Shown: positions 11,471-24,607, counted from the first letter of the stretch. The stretch is DNA of 64,000 bases from Sabellastarte sp. h YS-2021 (GCA_964017235.1 OZ024936.1:50147028-50211027), one strand, 5' to 3'. Numbers and translations: made by a program. Notes: a model not told the origin generated them from the letters alone.

Positions 11471-14400
11471 TGCTGAAGGTCCTGCGAGCAAAGGAGCGTG
11501 AGGCAGGCAAGGACGTGAGGCTCAAGAACGAGTTGGAGAGGTCAGAACACACCACCACGGAGGGCAGCGAGGACGAGCACGCGGACGATGGGAGGTATGT
11601 GCTGTACTTTGTTGACAGTAAGTTATTGGTGTATAGAAGAGATACTTGTTCACAATAAGTTTTTATTTTTCTTACTTTTAGGATGGGTGGTAAACTTTGT
11701 CTTCTAACAAACTGTATAAAATAATGAACATTCTAGCTGTTTTTGTTGTAAAAGGAATCTGATTTCCAGGTATGTTTTCTTGTATTTACAGGCCGCCAAG
11801 GCGCCAACGCTACTCCCGTCTGTCTCGCCGTAGGAACAATTACAACCCCGCTCTGTATGTGAGTGATTTCCCCAGAACCCTGAGAGTGGCTGACTTCAAG
11901 ACTAAAGTGAAGGAGAGCTGTGAACCTCTACAGGTAAGGGAGACACTGAGAAACAAGTAATTCATGACACACATGTAAGACGCAGATGGTTTTTTCAAAG
12001 TACGCTAGTAAATGATTTATGGTGAGCTTATAGAACGTGGAACTTCAGACAATATAGACTTTCGGATTGTTGAAAGCAAGTGGTATTTCTGATGAGGAAA
12101 GTTACAACACAGTTTCCTGCTGGTCTTGTAGGTCGTATGGAGAGGAAGAAATGGCCATGCATTTCTGGTGTTTGAGAGCAAGGAGAAATGTGAAGAAGCC
12201 AAAGATATGTTGCAGGGATTGAAATTTGATGAGAAGGAGGCAACGGTAAGGCAATAACTTATAAATTCAGTGAGGTAATATAAATGGAGTCACTGGCGGT
12301 TACTTTCCATTGCCTTAATTTTTCCCGTAAGGGAAGCTTCATTAAGTACAAGTAAATACAGAGATTATTTTATAATTGAAATCGGGAAAGTATGTATCTT
12401 TCAGTATTGATATATATATATAATCCCTTCACCAATGTGGCCTTTACTTTTCAGTAAAATTTCATTCTTTTGATAATATCATTTGAAATACATTTTGTGA
12501 CAATATGGATTTTACATATATATATATATCATAAAGTGGTTAAAATACAATTAAGAAATAGATCAGAAGAGTTACTACCCCTGCAAAGAATGAAAGTTTA
12601 AATTTTATTCCCAAGGGGCATCGATGACAAAATGATCAAGTACAGTCACTGACCACTTGCTGTCTTGTCTGCAGTTGTGGGTCTCAACATGAAAACAGAG
12701 ATTATGATATCCTGTCTTATTACATTTTATCACCCCTGCTGTTAAACAGCATATCTGAACCCAGCATAGAAGTGAACCTTAAGTCTTTAATGTTATAGAT
12801 AATTCGATGCAATTGTATCAATGGTATTTGGAATTTAACCCTAGCTGTGCTCTATTTAAAAACCTCAACCTTTAAATGTTATTTTCAAGGTTGAATTTTC
12901 TGAGAGCAGAGGTCATCGCAGGCAGAGTGAAGGTCAAGAGCATACGGAAGAGAGTGGCAATGAGTCACATGAGCGAGGCGAAGGTCGCAGACGCAGGAAC
13001 AGGAGGCGCCAGATGGGACAGAACCGCCGTCGTAATGAAGCCAGTGAGAATGAGGAGTATGACACAGCAGAGGATGGGGAGGATAGGAATAGAGGTAATG
13101 ATTTCAAATGTGCTGGCAAAATACAACGTTTTTCAACATTCAAATTTGAGGTAAGAGGAGCATATGAAAGTTTGGGAAATTTAGATTTGTGTATGAATGG
13201 AATTAGAGAGGAGATAGAAATCTTGGGAAAATGGACTGTTGGGAAGAATATGAAATATTTTAGAAATAGAATGTTTGGAGGAATTTATGGCAAATTTGCT
13301 ACAACACGTCAGACACATAGGTGCAAGTGAAATGATGAATTTGAGTTATTTGTATATATATATATATATGTTATTAAGGATTCATCTTCAAGGGAAAAAT
13401 TAAATCACTCCGACAGTTGCAATTTTTGTGACGAATAGATGACGTTAAAAAGTTTGGTTATTTTCTTGTTAGGGCGTTTTAGAAGACCAATGAGGAAAAG
13501 AATGGACCCAGACCACTGTGTGTTCATCGGCAGTTTGCCACGTAGTCTGCGAACTAGCGAGTTCAAGAACCAAGTCAGAAGCAATGACGTTAACCCAATC
13601 AGAGTGATATGGAGACCCAGAAACGGGTGATTAGATAGACTTGAATTTGGAAAAAAATATTCCACTGAATGCCCTGTTATCATCCCTTCAGTATCAAGTT
13701 CTGATCAAATTTTATTGAGTTATGTGTAAGATGATAGAATATCCTATTAGGTATAAAATACCATAATCTTGAGAGCCACAATAATAGTTCTCTAAGGAAA
13801 AGAACATAAAAAAACTTGTAGAATATGTTGCAAACATTTTGTAGTATGACCAATAGTAAAAACTTGTTTAAAATTAATGGCTGCAAGTACAGAGATTAAC
13901 TATCATCAAGGAAACAGATTAGATCTGTTTATTTAAGTATTCTGAGGATTTCTATAAATGGCAGGGCTGATAAAAAAAAAAGTGAGATTTGTGTTGCAAC
14001 TGATCAGGTGACTTTTGGACCTGATTCTCAACACTGCCACAAGTATGGAGATTAAGTGGGGGCATTTAGGGAATATATACACACACAGTTACATAATACA
14101 AAACATGTGTTGAATTTGTGTTGCTGCTTGAGTATCCACAGACTCAAAGATTAAGTGATGTTGAGGAAAAGTATACACTCATTCAATAGCAGAATGCAGT
14201 GATCTTGTTGACTAGGTGATGCCTTTTGATTGTCCATAGACGTGAAGATTAAGTGACATTAATCGTTGATGTAAGATAAGTAAAGAAGGGATTCTATTAG
14301 ATGAGTCTACAATAATTCTTAATACAAAGCACCTGTGGACTTTGTGTCCCCTTTGAGTAGGTACGCATTGCTGCAGTTCCTGTCACCGGAGGAAGCCGTG

Positions 14401-17400
14401 GCTGCCAGAAAAGCCCTGGAAGACTTTGAGATTGATGGCAACCCCCTGTCTGTTCAGGAATGTACTGGAGAAAGGAGGAACAGGTAAAAAAAAATATATA
14501 TACTTCTTAAGAGTCATACATGTCTATAAGGATTAAATTGAAAAACTCTGACATTGTAGGCTGTGATATCAAGTGGGAAGGTTGCTCTTTTCTTGAAAGT
14601 GTTTAATGCTATATAAGACAGGATCTTGTCCAGCTTGCCATCCAGGTTTCTGCCACCAGGTAGTGGTACAGGGGAGATTTGTGTTTTTACCCCACAGCCT
14701 TTAAATTCTTTTGTGCATCATGTGTGAAGTAAAAACTTTTCCCATATATGGGCATATGAGGACCCAAAAACTGATGTTTAAAAAATAGATGGTACTTTGA
14801 AAATAGAGCGAGATAGAGGAACGTCGAGTGAATTTTTGACCTAGTAAGGCCATGCCAAGTGTACTATTCAGCATATTTTTTGTTTCTACAAAGCCAAATA
14901 AGTTACTTTGCTTTTTTTGTGTACCCTGCATGACACTTGGAACAATCAATGTTGTTATTTAAACATCCCTTGTCATTTATTGTAATTTTTTTATATTTTG
15001 TCAATATTTCTAAAAAATGGTGAAAGTATGACAGAGCTAAAATATGTATATCAAAATTCAATTGACATTGGTGCAGATGGCAAGTCTGAGAGGCATGCTG
15101 GCTGCCAGGCAGTCAATATTACAAGAGTCAAGTGAGAATACAAGCCCATATTTGGCTTTATTACTTTCACTAGTACCGTTCTGTCCTTTTGTGGTATGAT
15201 CTAGGGGTGAGTCTGTAGTGGTGGTGTACCAGCATCCTGACAAAAATACTAAAATACCGTGACTACTTTTTCAACCGGGATATCTAATGTCAGCTAATTA
15301 AATCATTGTGAAATGTAAAATATTAAATACCAAACCTGAATCTCAAGAAAGTATAAGCTATTCCTTCATTTTTCACTAGATTTCAATGAATTTATTGTGA
15401 TTTCTTTGAGAAAAACTGCCATGTTTTGGACTACAGAAAATCACCTCCTATTTGTAGGTCTATTCGATTGGGGAAATGCTGAAACTAAAACTTTTTCAGT
15501 ATCTCAGAATCAGGACGGTTTTACATTGACGGAATCCCGAACTAGAAAATCTGGTACTGTCGCACCCCTAGTATGATCCATAGGATATATCAAAAGTGAA
15601 ACCAGAAACAATGAAAGCCAGTGAAATTAGAACTGATCCATGTGTTGTATTTTGCCAGGGATGATTTGGGTGAAGGAGAGAACAGACCAAACAGATCTCC
15701 TCCAAACCAACAGCGTCCACAGAGGAACCAAGGCATGCCTCGAAACCAGCGGCAGTTCAGGCAGAGGAGACCTCCACGCATGGACAGAAGAGGCCAAGTC
15801 AGTGGTTTTAGTCGGAAGTGTAACATAATCAGCATAAACACATTATAATATGTCATAGAATTCACCATTTGAAAAACTGTCTTAACACATGACCAACAGT
15901 GTGTGGAGTTGAAAATGCCTGTTTTTTCTGGGAATTATTGCAAATTCTTGTCAAATTTGAGACTTTAAAAATTTTGTTACTTTAAATGTAAGAAGCTAGA
16001 AGCTTTGGCAAATGGTTGCTTGGCTCACGTTTGTTCATAGATTCATATCCAGTTCCTGACAACATGTACCAAGGATTTATCAAGAATCACCATAGATATT
16101 ACAAAAGACTTCAAAGACCCAAATTTCACCTTGCTCCACTTGTGACCTATTTTTCAGTGGACAAGCAGAATTCGTTTTAAGATCTCAGGCAAGATATGGA
16201 GTATTCTTACTATAGCCTGCCTATTGAAGGATATGATACCACCCAGAATAGAAATGGAAATTATTTATTTGCTAACGTCTATCACTTTAAATGTTTGAAT
16301 TTGTTCTTTCAGGCTGACAGCAGTGACCAGGATGAGGGTCAGGGAGATGCTAAGGATAAGCAGATGTTACGTAGAAGACGATTCAGGGGGCCCTTCTCCA
16401 CTGTATATGTGGGAAACCTGCCCAGGAAACTCAGGATCTCAGACTTCAAGTCCAAGGCAAGAAGTTATTTTAAAAAAGAAAATACAATTATCAGTTTCAA
16501 TTTTCAGAATTAATCTCAATGAAACTTGAGGTAAATCAGGCAAAATTGACAAGGTAGTCGTTGTGTTGACTTTTTCTTTGACTTTATTGATTTTTTGGCT
16601 CAACTGATCCTTCCTTTGTAAATATGGACTTGAGCCATAGAGCAGCTGAGCCATATTCCTTGATCAGATCTTGAGCTGATTTTTCACTCGGCTTTATGCA
16701 TTGCATGTTAATGAATACTGGCCCAGGAAACTGTAGTTTGCTGTATTTGTGGTAATATTTCTTGACAGGTGCGTGGTAATGATGTGCAGCCACTGAGGGT
16801 CTTGTGGAGGGGAAATCAGGGCCATGCTTTCTTGCAGTTTACAGAGTCGGACAAGGCTGAAGAGTGTATTAAGCTTCTACAGGTACTAGTGGTCGGACCG
16901 GTTCTGGATAACAAATAGTATAGCTAATTGTCCCTTGGTTGGGGTATTAATTTGTAAAAATTTGTTTTACTTATTAAATTTGTAAGTTTGTCATGCTGTT
17001 TACAAATCAGCATAGACATATGTAAGTTGTTTCTTGTTTTTGATATAGAACCAACGTGACATTTTTATTACAGTGAATAATTATTATTGTATACCTCTTT
17101 AAGTTCCTTTATGCAAGGTATAAATGGCAATATTTTCCTTAAAAAGGAATTCTATTAAGCACAGTTTTGTTAAAAGGGTTTTGGTGTAATCACTAATGTA
17201 CTGCCAATGTACTTCTCATCCTCTTAAATTCACATTATGATTTGTACAAGCATGTATTTAAAAAAACATTAAACTCCTATAAATCAATTGAATATCTCAT
17301 AACTCTCAAGATTTGACTTTTTTCCCCAGGGCCTGACCATTGATGACAGAGAGCTGACTGTAGAGAAGTCTGTGAGGCGCAGACCAGAGGTCACTAATCA

Positions 17401-17437
17401 CGTGGAGTCTGCTGGAGATGACAGTGGAGCAGAGTAG
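11471..17437 (+). CDS. MTHFSD: MTHFSD-like RNA-binding protein with three RRM domains (3' part, 10 exons)
   Basis: Exons: 11471-11594, 11792-11933, 12132-12245, 12890-13094, 13473-13626, 14361-14483, 15659-15797, 16313-16456, 16769-16882, 17330-17437 (stop TAG). All junctions keep one frame and give about 455 residues. The first exon, reading LKVLRAKEREAGKDVRLK, closely resembles the segment I recall after the 5-formyltetrahydrofolate cyclo-ligase-like domain of human MTHFSD. Three RRMs follow, at about residues 62-132 (RNP2 LYVSDF, RNP1 GHAFLVF), 211-283 (VFIGSL, YALLQF) and 364-436 (VYVGNL, GHAFLQF). Arg- and Glu-rich linkers separate them, with an RNQGMPRNQRQFRQRR-type basic patch around residue 310. 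Human MTHFSD has one RRM, so three is unusual. The family is RNA-binding with little known biochemistry. The 5' exons for the cyclo-ligase domain were not found. The intron after 16456 begins with GC. An alternative is a stand-alone tri-RRM protein, but the first exon argues for MTHFSD. Confidence 0.85.
16457..16768 (+). other. GC-AG intron of the MTHFSD-like gene
   Basis: The exon ends TCCAAG and the intron begins GCAAGA, ending TTGACAG. Only this boundary keeps the frame of the third RRM: residues FKSK run into VRGNDVQ, matching FKNQVRSNDV in RRM2. The nearby GT at AAGAA|GTTAT would bring in a stop straight after the junction. GC-AG introns are a small, known class with otherwise strong donor consensus, as here. 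Confidence 0.8.
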
Positions 17438-18345
17438 TCATGGCAACCTGAGTAGTAATAGTAATATAAGTGTTAACAGAGAAGGTATAGGAAGATAGGT
17501 CACAAGTGTTTGTGTGTTTATGTATGCAAATTTGATTTGTGAGAGACTTTAATAGTATGGGGAGAGATGGTTGGCCAAAGTTAAAGCTACTCCTCCAGAT
17601 TAAAGATAAAGAGCGTGAAAAAAACAACGCTTGATTGTAATTCCTGTACAGAGTAGAAGTTTACTGTTTGCAGCAATAATACATGTTTGTTTGTTAAATT
17701 TTTTTATTGCTCTGTTACATGTTTACAAGTTGCTTTGTGGGACAGAAATGTGGATAAGGGACTTGTATGTGTTACATGTTTAAGGCCACTGTTTCTTGTT
17801 ACATTATTTTTTGCTGCTTGAGTTTAATGATCTCTATCTCTTTGTTAAGCAGTGCCATGGTAAAACCTGTTTGTTTATGTGTCATTCTCGTAAGCAAGTC
17901 TTAAAGGCCCATTTTAAAGTAAGTGCTACTTTTGTTGATAAACTTTTGTATTTAAGTTCAGTCTTGCATTGTTTGAGCCTGTTTTTGATTCTTGTGCTTG
18001 TTTGCCATGTCAACATTTGGAAATTATATATTGTGCATAATCCATTTTAAAACTGACGAAAATATATTGTAAGGAAACCAGATACAAATTCTTCACCTTA
18101 TGTTCTGGCATTTTGCTCAGGAAATTTTCTACGGAGGATGCTGATTTAGAGAGATGAACAATTGAAGTTCAACTTTCATTGAAGTGATTTGTCTCTAGTT
18201 TGATCTAAAAGTGGAGGGGGGAGGGGGGGGGGGGGGGAGTAATTGAGCAAAACCGCAGTTATGACATGGGTGAATTGGTAAAGAGACTCCTTTCTATTGC
18301 ATTACATATAAGTGCATTCTTTTCTGTCACTGTAGGAATAAATAT
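17438..18345 (+). other. Probable 3' UTR of the MTHFSD-like gene
   Basis: AT-rich non-coding DNA directly after the stop codon. A 15-G run lies at 18,223-18,237 and a canonical AATAAA at 18,337-18,342, the best poly(A) signal candidate. Another AATAAA-like site near 18,800 could serve as a distal signal. The end is inferred; no transcript evidence is available. Confidence 0.45.
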
Positions 18346-19162
18346 ATATATTTTTGGTGAACCAATGAAATGTGGCCTTCCTAGACATATAATGTATATA
18401 ATGCATTGTTAAGGCGATATCCTCTAATATAGCACATAGTTTTGTGGTTTGTTTTGTACTCGCAAATAATTTTTCTATGCATAATAATTAACTGTCCATA
18501 TTAATGGGGTTTTCAGTGTTATTTCAGTAACTTGAAAACATTTTTGTTGTCTTCAGAAAAACTATCGTGAACATGACAAATGTTTCTTTCAATACCAGAC
18601 AACCATTACTTTCTGAAAAACAACATATCAATTTGTGTTACAGTTTGGCTAAATAACTGTCTAGTTTGAAAAATTGCTAAACCTTGAAGTATCTAGTATG
18701 TGTGAAGGTTGTGCGGCAAGGTATTGTACTTTTCAGTGATATCAAGATTATTATTGCAAACAGTTTATTTATTTGTTTCGTTTTTTAATGTAAACCTCAG
18801 TAATAAAAATGTATTAACAATAAATTATATTAAGTTGATGATATCACATAGTTTTATTTCTGTATCAGTTAGCATGATCAGTAAACACAGCATGGCCAAG
18901 TTAAGACTTACAACTACTTTCATATTCTAATTAATATTCTTACTGCAACTGTTCTATAGCTATGATGGGACACTTGTTGTTGCACATCCCTGACAAGTTT
19001 CCGGTACTTTTTACCTGTGTAGGTAACCACGTATAACCCATGCATTCAATCAAGTTTTACCATCTTGATCTTGAATGGTGCCTGGTCAGTATTTATTGAC
19101 CGAAACTTGTGAAGTGACTCGCATATTTTTTTCAAATTGCACAAACTGCAGAAAAATTATGT
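18346..19162. other. No gene recognised
   Basis: AT-rich spacer, possibly distal 3' UTR. No repeat family, RNA gene or credible ORF was recognised. Confidence 0.5.
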
Positions 19163-19378
19163 TTTTATTGCGTTAATACATCCTATCCAATGGACAATTG
19201 GTAATCCTGTCGGCGTAGACCAGCCCGCCAAACCACAGAAAAAGCTGTCCTGTGTTTCCACCAGCCGGGCCGGCCTAGTACTGTGCTTTTGTCAGGTGGC
19301 GCATCGTACTTCCTTCCTGTCTAGACAGCGTGACTTCATAGCATCTTTTTCGTCTGGCACGTGTGCTGTGCAGACAGA
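19163..19378 (+). mobile_element. Solo DIRS terminal repeat (relic)
   Basis: This stretch matches the left end of the DIRS element at 29.84 kb: TTTTATTGCGTTAATACATC, CTATCCAATGGACAATTG, then a CGCCAAAC-type segment, GGTGGCGCATC, TTCCTGTCTAGACAG and CATCTTTTTCGT. Divergence is visibly higher than between the two ends of that element, so it is older or from a subfamily. No gag, RT or recombinase part follows. It is a fossil end only. Confidence 0.8.
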
Positions 19379-19576
19379 TTTTTTGTAGTGGTAAAGAGGG
19401 TAAACCGGATAGTTGGTGTCTATTCAATTTATATAAATGTAAACGAAATCCGGTGACAAAAGAACCAGTTCCCGACATTTCACATATTTTGTGTCAAACA
19501 TATAAAAAATATTGCACAGAAATGCTTTAGAATACTTACTTCTGTAATATTTTGCCAATATACAGTGAAATAATTC

Positions 19577-19960
19577 TGTCCATCCACTGGGGGGTGGACA
19601 TATTATTTTTGCTTTGTCCGGCGTCACACTTGGTTTCCAGACATTTTAGGCAACAGTTCTTATCCTATGTTTACCAAATTTGGCATGCAGGTTTATTGGG
19701 TTAATAGCTTGTATGGGATTGCTTTTGGTGATAACTGTATAGCTAACTGAGTAATAGCTACTTTGCTACTTTTGAGTATCTCTTTGGTTTCCAGACATTT
19801 TAAGGAATGCTATTAAGCCTATCTTTCTGAAATTTGGTATGGAGGTTCATTGGGTTAATAGCTTGTATGGGATTGCTTTTGGGGGGAATTGCTTCATAGA
19901 TCAGTGAGTCAATTAATTAAATAAATAATTGGCTATTTTGACTAATGAAAAAGGCAAATG
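19577..19960 (+). repeat. Hairpin-headed 154-bp repeat (about 2 units)
   Basis: TGTCCATCC and GGTGGACA (19,577-19,600) form an imperfect hairpin followed by TCCGGCGTC. Two units follow with a 154-bp period: GGTTTCCAGACATTTTA starts at 19,632 and 19,786. They contain ATAGCTAACTGAGTAATAGC, the signature of the array at 1.5-2.8 kb. This looks like the head end of the mobile element that carries the 154-bp family. Confidence 0.75.
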
Positions 19961-19965
19961 TGCTG

Positions 19966-20297
19966 ATATCTCCTAAACCGTGCGAGATAGAGCGATTTCG
20001 TCGAAATTTTCGACCCACAGGGTATCTAAAAAATGTACTCTTAGCACTTTTCAAAAAAATTTCCCCTCCCCAAAAATGGCGGCCATTTTGAATTTTCGAA
20101 TTTTTGACCAAAATGGCAAAACACAAAATTAATTCTATCTCCTTAACCGTGCGAGATAGAGTGATTTCGTCGAAATTTTCGACCCACAGGGAAGAAATGT
20201 ACACTTGCCAATTTTCAAAAAAATTTCCCCTCCCCACATATGGCAGCCATTTTGAATTTTCGAATTTGCTTCTATCTCCTTAACCGTGCAAAATAGA
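19966..20297. repeat. 168-bp satellite, left part
   Basis: The units carry CTATCTCCTTAACCGTGCGA, GATAGAGCGATTTCGTCGAA, TTTTCGACCCACAGGGTATC and ATGGCGGCCATTTTGAATTT. Unit starts near 19,966, 20,135 and 20,271 give spacings of about 168 and 136 bp. The array is interrupted by the DIRS element and resumes at 26,453. Confidence 0.85.
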
Positions 20298-20317
20298 GTT
20301 TTTTATTACGCTACAAT

Positions 20318-20465
20318 AGCTTACCATGTGGGACTTAATGCTGTTCTCGGGTTGCCACACCTGGGGCCAACATCTTAGAAATAAAGATCGTTCTTGTTAG
20401 CCACCGGATATACTGGTAGTTGTCGTCACATGATAACTTCTGACCAATCGCCCTACTTTCTCGTT
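20318..20465 (+). repeat. Left inverted terminal repeat of DIRS copy 1
   Basis: Begins AGCTTACCATGTGGGACTTA and ends ACTTTCTCGTT. It is the reverse complement of 26,263-26,410 over its full 148 bp with about four mismatches. Confidence 0.93.
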
Positions 20466-20692
20466 GGCCACGATTGACTGGTAGCAGTTTGTAAATATAC
20501 AGACATTTTCATTTATTTCTCAGTTTTTACTTATTGTTGGAGGCTCATATTTGCATATTTCTTTATATATATGTCATAGATCATTCTGTAAAATTTTAAT
20601 TTTCTCAGGATAAGTATTTCTTTGATTTTCGCGTGTTTTGAGTTTTCCTCGGTACAGGCAATTATATTGTACGTCTTTTTATTGCGTATAAA

Positions 20693-22860
20693 ATGTCGAT
20701 TCACCAAGCAAATAAAGACAAACCGAGAGCTCAGAAATGCCACCACTTTTGCTTCAGTTTTGATATACATAACTACTGCCCTACCTGTAGGGAGGCTGGC
20801 AAGGGAGACGACCCCTGTGTCGCCTTTGAAACACCCTGTCAAATCTGCACGTCTTTTTCAGATGAGCAGTTAGAAAAAATTCGGAACAGGAAACGTTATT
20901 TAAAAAAGCAAAAAGCGGCAACTAGTTCCAAAGATGATGAACTAGATCTTTTGGGTGAAGGCGACGGGGATTCCTTCACTGGATCCAATGCAGACCTCGA
21001 GTGTGCTGCTGATAACCTTTTCACCTCGCCCCCCCGTTCTCAACCTCTTGCCTTCAGCTCCCTGTCCTTAAAAACCCCAGCCAAGACTGTTCCACCCACC
21101 CCAGGTACTGCTTTGCAAAATAAAATCCAGAAAAACCTTGAGAAATCCCTGGGTGATTCCTTAAATATATATATACAGCAGCAAATGGGTTCCTTCCAGG
21201 CATCCATGTTGGAAGCTTTTCAGTCACTCCGAGAGGAGTTGGCTACACAAAAGAAAGTCTAGGTAGAGTCCTCGCTTCTTGCTTCCAAACCTGGCTCGTC
21301 CAGTAACAATGCTGCCCCTCTGGATTTACCCCCTCCGACATCTGGTACTAACCTTCCAAGCGAGGCTATGGATGTGGACTACGGTCCAGCACTCCCTCCT
21401 CGTCTAGTACCCACTCAAGATTCCTCGGAACAGTACGTTGCCCCCTCTGAAGGTCATCCTGAAGAGGTCTCGTACTCTCACAAAAAGCAAAGCCATAGGC
21501 AGCCAGTTGACCCGAGCTCTGCCTCGGACCAACTAAATGAGGATTCCGACAAACCTCGGATCCCTTCTTCTAGATCCAAAAAACACTCTGACAAGAGCAA
21601 ACATAAATCAAGATCTAGATATGTGTCATTCTCTTCAGAGGAAGATCAGTCCCCTGTAGCCAGACACAGGTCTTCTAAGCCCTCTAGGGCCCAGCCCTCA
21701 GGAGTAGCTTCTGATCAAGACCTCCCACAACATGATCCAGACCCCCCTTATTATAGGGAAGTAGCTTTGTCTGACATGCCCTCACAATACTCTGAAGAAG
21801 TAGACACCTTCAGGCGTATTCTCTCTCTCCCTGACCCCAGGGAATCTATGCCCAGGTCGTCCACTTCAGTATTAGGTCTGGATGATGAAAAAGGCCGTCA
21901 AGAGCTCAGACCTAGAGGTCCTTCCTCTATCCTTCCACTTAGCTCAGTTATCAAGGACGCCTTTGATAAATTCCAACATGACTTTAAGTCTGCCAATTTA
22001 TCTGAGGGAAAATATGTCAAGCCTCCTCCTTCCACTTCCAAGTGGTACAAGGTGGGAAGCCCACTTTTCAGGACAAAATTCAGGAGTTGAATACGGACTT
22101 TGCTAAGATCTGTATTACTCCTAGACCTTCTGGGGCCCCAGTAGCCAGAGTTCCCCTGCCAGTTCTCAAGGAGCTGGAACTTCAGGCTAGACAAAATATC
22201 TCAACCCTCAACTTCACCGCTGCATTTGCCAAAACCTCCTCTTCTTGCAATGCTTCATTGGAAAAATGTCAACATAGCATTAAGTCTACGGTCAAGAAGA
22301 TTAAATCTCAGATTCAGAAAGGTGCCAATCCTGAGAAAGCGGCAAAGCGCGGATATGAGGAAGTAGCTGACTACTTAGATTTTTGGAACAAGACAGTACT
22401 TGTCCAACACAGGGCCCTCACTTGTCTCAGCAAATCTCTAGCCCATATTTTGCAGAGGGAATTATACTCTATGGCTAATACCGGCTTGCTCAGGCGCGAA
22501 GTCGAGATGACTCTTACATCCACAATTAGGAGAAACGAGACGTCAAGAACTCAGGAACTCGTCCTTTTGGGGCCCTTCCTTGTTTGAGTCTCAACTAGTG
22601 AAGGAAGGTGAGGACTTCCTTCTCAAAAAAGGCACCTCAAAAGATTCTCAGGGTTTTGCACCCTACCAGAATAAGCCCTTTTGTGGTCCCCACAAGAAAA
22701 GAGGCTCCTACAGAAAACGCCCCTATGGGGGCAATACCTCTCAAAGCAGTAACCAGACCTTTCCCTCAGGAAGAGGAAAACCCAACTTCAGAGGCTCCAG
22801 GGGTCGTTTTCGACCCCACAATAGGGGAAGGGGGCGTGGAAACCCCCCTTCCCAATGACT
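20693..22860 (+). pseudogene. gag-like region of DIRS copy 1 (fossil)
   Basis: The N-terminal part has a Cys/His cluster of the form CHHFCF...YCPTCREAGKGDDPC that recurs in the gag relics at 27.4 and 28.4 kb. A Ser/Pro-rich middle, a Lys/Arg/Ser stretch and a Gly/Arg-rich C-terminal end follow. In DIRS elements this position holds the structural, nucleic-acid-binding protein. The region is broken. Confidence 0.75.
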
Positions 22861-24568
22861 CCTCCAAAGCCTCACTCAGTCCACCAGTAGGAGGTCGCCT
22901 CCGTTCTTTCAGGAGAGACTGGCTAACAAACAAATGTTCTCAAAACGTGTTAAACATTATCACCAATGGCTACGTTCTGCCATTCCGTTCAAAGCCAAAC
23001 TTGATCAGATTTCCTCTGATTCTATCAGAGTACAAGGCCCAACAAAAAGACCAAGCCTTGGCCACTTGTATCCAGTCTCTCCTGTCAAAGAACGCCATCG
23101 AAAGGGTAGAAAATGTAAAATCTCTCGGGTTTTACAGTCGCCTGTTCCTAGTACCCAAGCCTCACCAAAGGTGGAGGCCAGTCATAGACTTAAGCAGGCT
23201 CAACACTTTACACGTAGAAAAGTTTAAAATGGAAACTCCAGAGTCCATCAGGACCTCCCTGATTCCAGGGGAGTGGGTATCGTCGATAGATCTGTCGGAC
23301 GCTTACCTGCACATCCCCATCCACCCAAACTCAAGGAAATACCTAAGGTTTTGCTACAAGGCTCAGGTGTTCCAGTTCACCTCCCTCCTGTTCGGGCTGG
23401 CCACAGCCCCCCAGGTCTTTACACTGATTGTAAAGGAAGTGAAACTAATGGCCCTCTCAAGAGGACTCAGAATTCACCAATACCTGGACGACTGGCTGAT
23501 CAGGTCCCAGTCTCAGGAGGAAGCCCAAGTGAACACTCAGGCAGTGGTAGACCTAACTCAGTCCTTGGGGTGGATAATAAATCAGGAAAAATCAGAACTG
23601 AAACCTACTCAGGTGTTTTCGTTCGTGGGCTACGAATACCACCTAGATTCAGCCCTTGTAAAACCCACTCAAAAGAGATGGCTCAAACTTCAGGATTTGA
23701 TCCTACGACTCAAGTCAAATGTGTTTTGACTGCAAGATGTTTGATGTCTCTAATTGGGTTGCTAGCCTCTACGGAGAAAATGGTCCTGGAGGGACGCCTT
23801 CACATGAGGCCCTTTCAGTTTCACCTCAAGGAGCACTGGAGATATCCTCAGTCGCTGGACAACCTTCTTCCCTGGACAGAAGCCATTGCAGCCCACCTAG
23901 ATTGGTGGCAAAATCCCTCCAATGTGATGAAAGGTGCAGACCTTCATCCCAAAGACCACAGTATCCAACTCTTTACCGACGCCTCAAACGAAGGTTGGGG
24001 CGCTCACTTAGACCAAAATTCTACAAAGGGTCTGTGGTCAGATCGGGAAAAAAGGCTACACATAAATGTCCTAGAATTGAAGGCGGTCTCCCTGGCCCTT
24101 CGAGACTTCAAGGACTAGTGCCAGAATCAAACAGTGTTGGTTGCGACGGACAACTCAACAGTGGTAGCCTACATCAACAAACAAGGAGGAACACACTCAG
24201 CAGAGATGTGCGCTCTCCTGTGGAAGATCATGACCTGGTGCCATCACTACCACATAACATTGAAAGCCAGCCACATTCCAGGGTGCCTGAATGTGATGGC
24301 TGACCTATCCAGGTCCAACCAAGTGCAGTCAACAGAATGGTCTCTGCACCCACAGGTGTTCAAACAGATCTGCCAGAAGTGGTTCACACCTCATGTAGAC
24401 TTATTTGCCACTCACCTGAACCACAAACTCCCACTATACGTGTCTCCTATCCCAGACCCAAGGGCCTGGGACATAGATGCTCTGAACATAAACTGGACCA
24501 ACCTCACGGCCTATGCGTACCCTCCTACGGCCCTCCTTCACAAGGTGATCCAAAAGATCAGGCAATGA
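22608..24568 (+). pseudogene. Reverse transcriptase and RNase H region of DIRS copy 1 (fossil)
   Basis: RT signatures: the segment FKMETPESIRTSL, the SIDLSDAYLHIPI block (motif A), FGLATAPQVF (motif B) and YLDDW (motif C). The RNase H part follows with LFTDASNEGWGAHL, ELKAVSLAL and VLVATDNSTVVAYI. The DIRS-like order RT, RNase H, recombinase, with no integrase or protease, separates it from LTR elements. The region is broken. No methyltransferase domain was recognised. Confidence 0.88.
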
Positions 24569-24607
24569 CATCGTAATAGCCCCAGGCTGGCCAGGGATGC
24601 CCTGGTT

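Noticed and set aside
15058-15868. Minus-strand frames opposite the RRM gene
   Set aside because: They run antisense to a supported exon (15,659-15,797) and intron with no independent signal.
19917-20237. Minus-strand frame with internal repeats
   Set aside because: It is the translation of the 168-bp satellite, as is the frame at 26,456-26,983; periodicity explains the apparent protein repeat.
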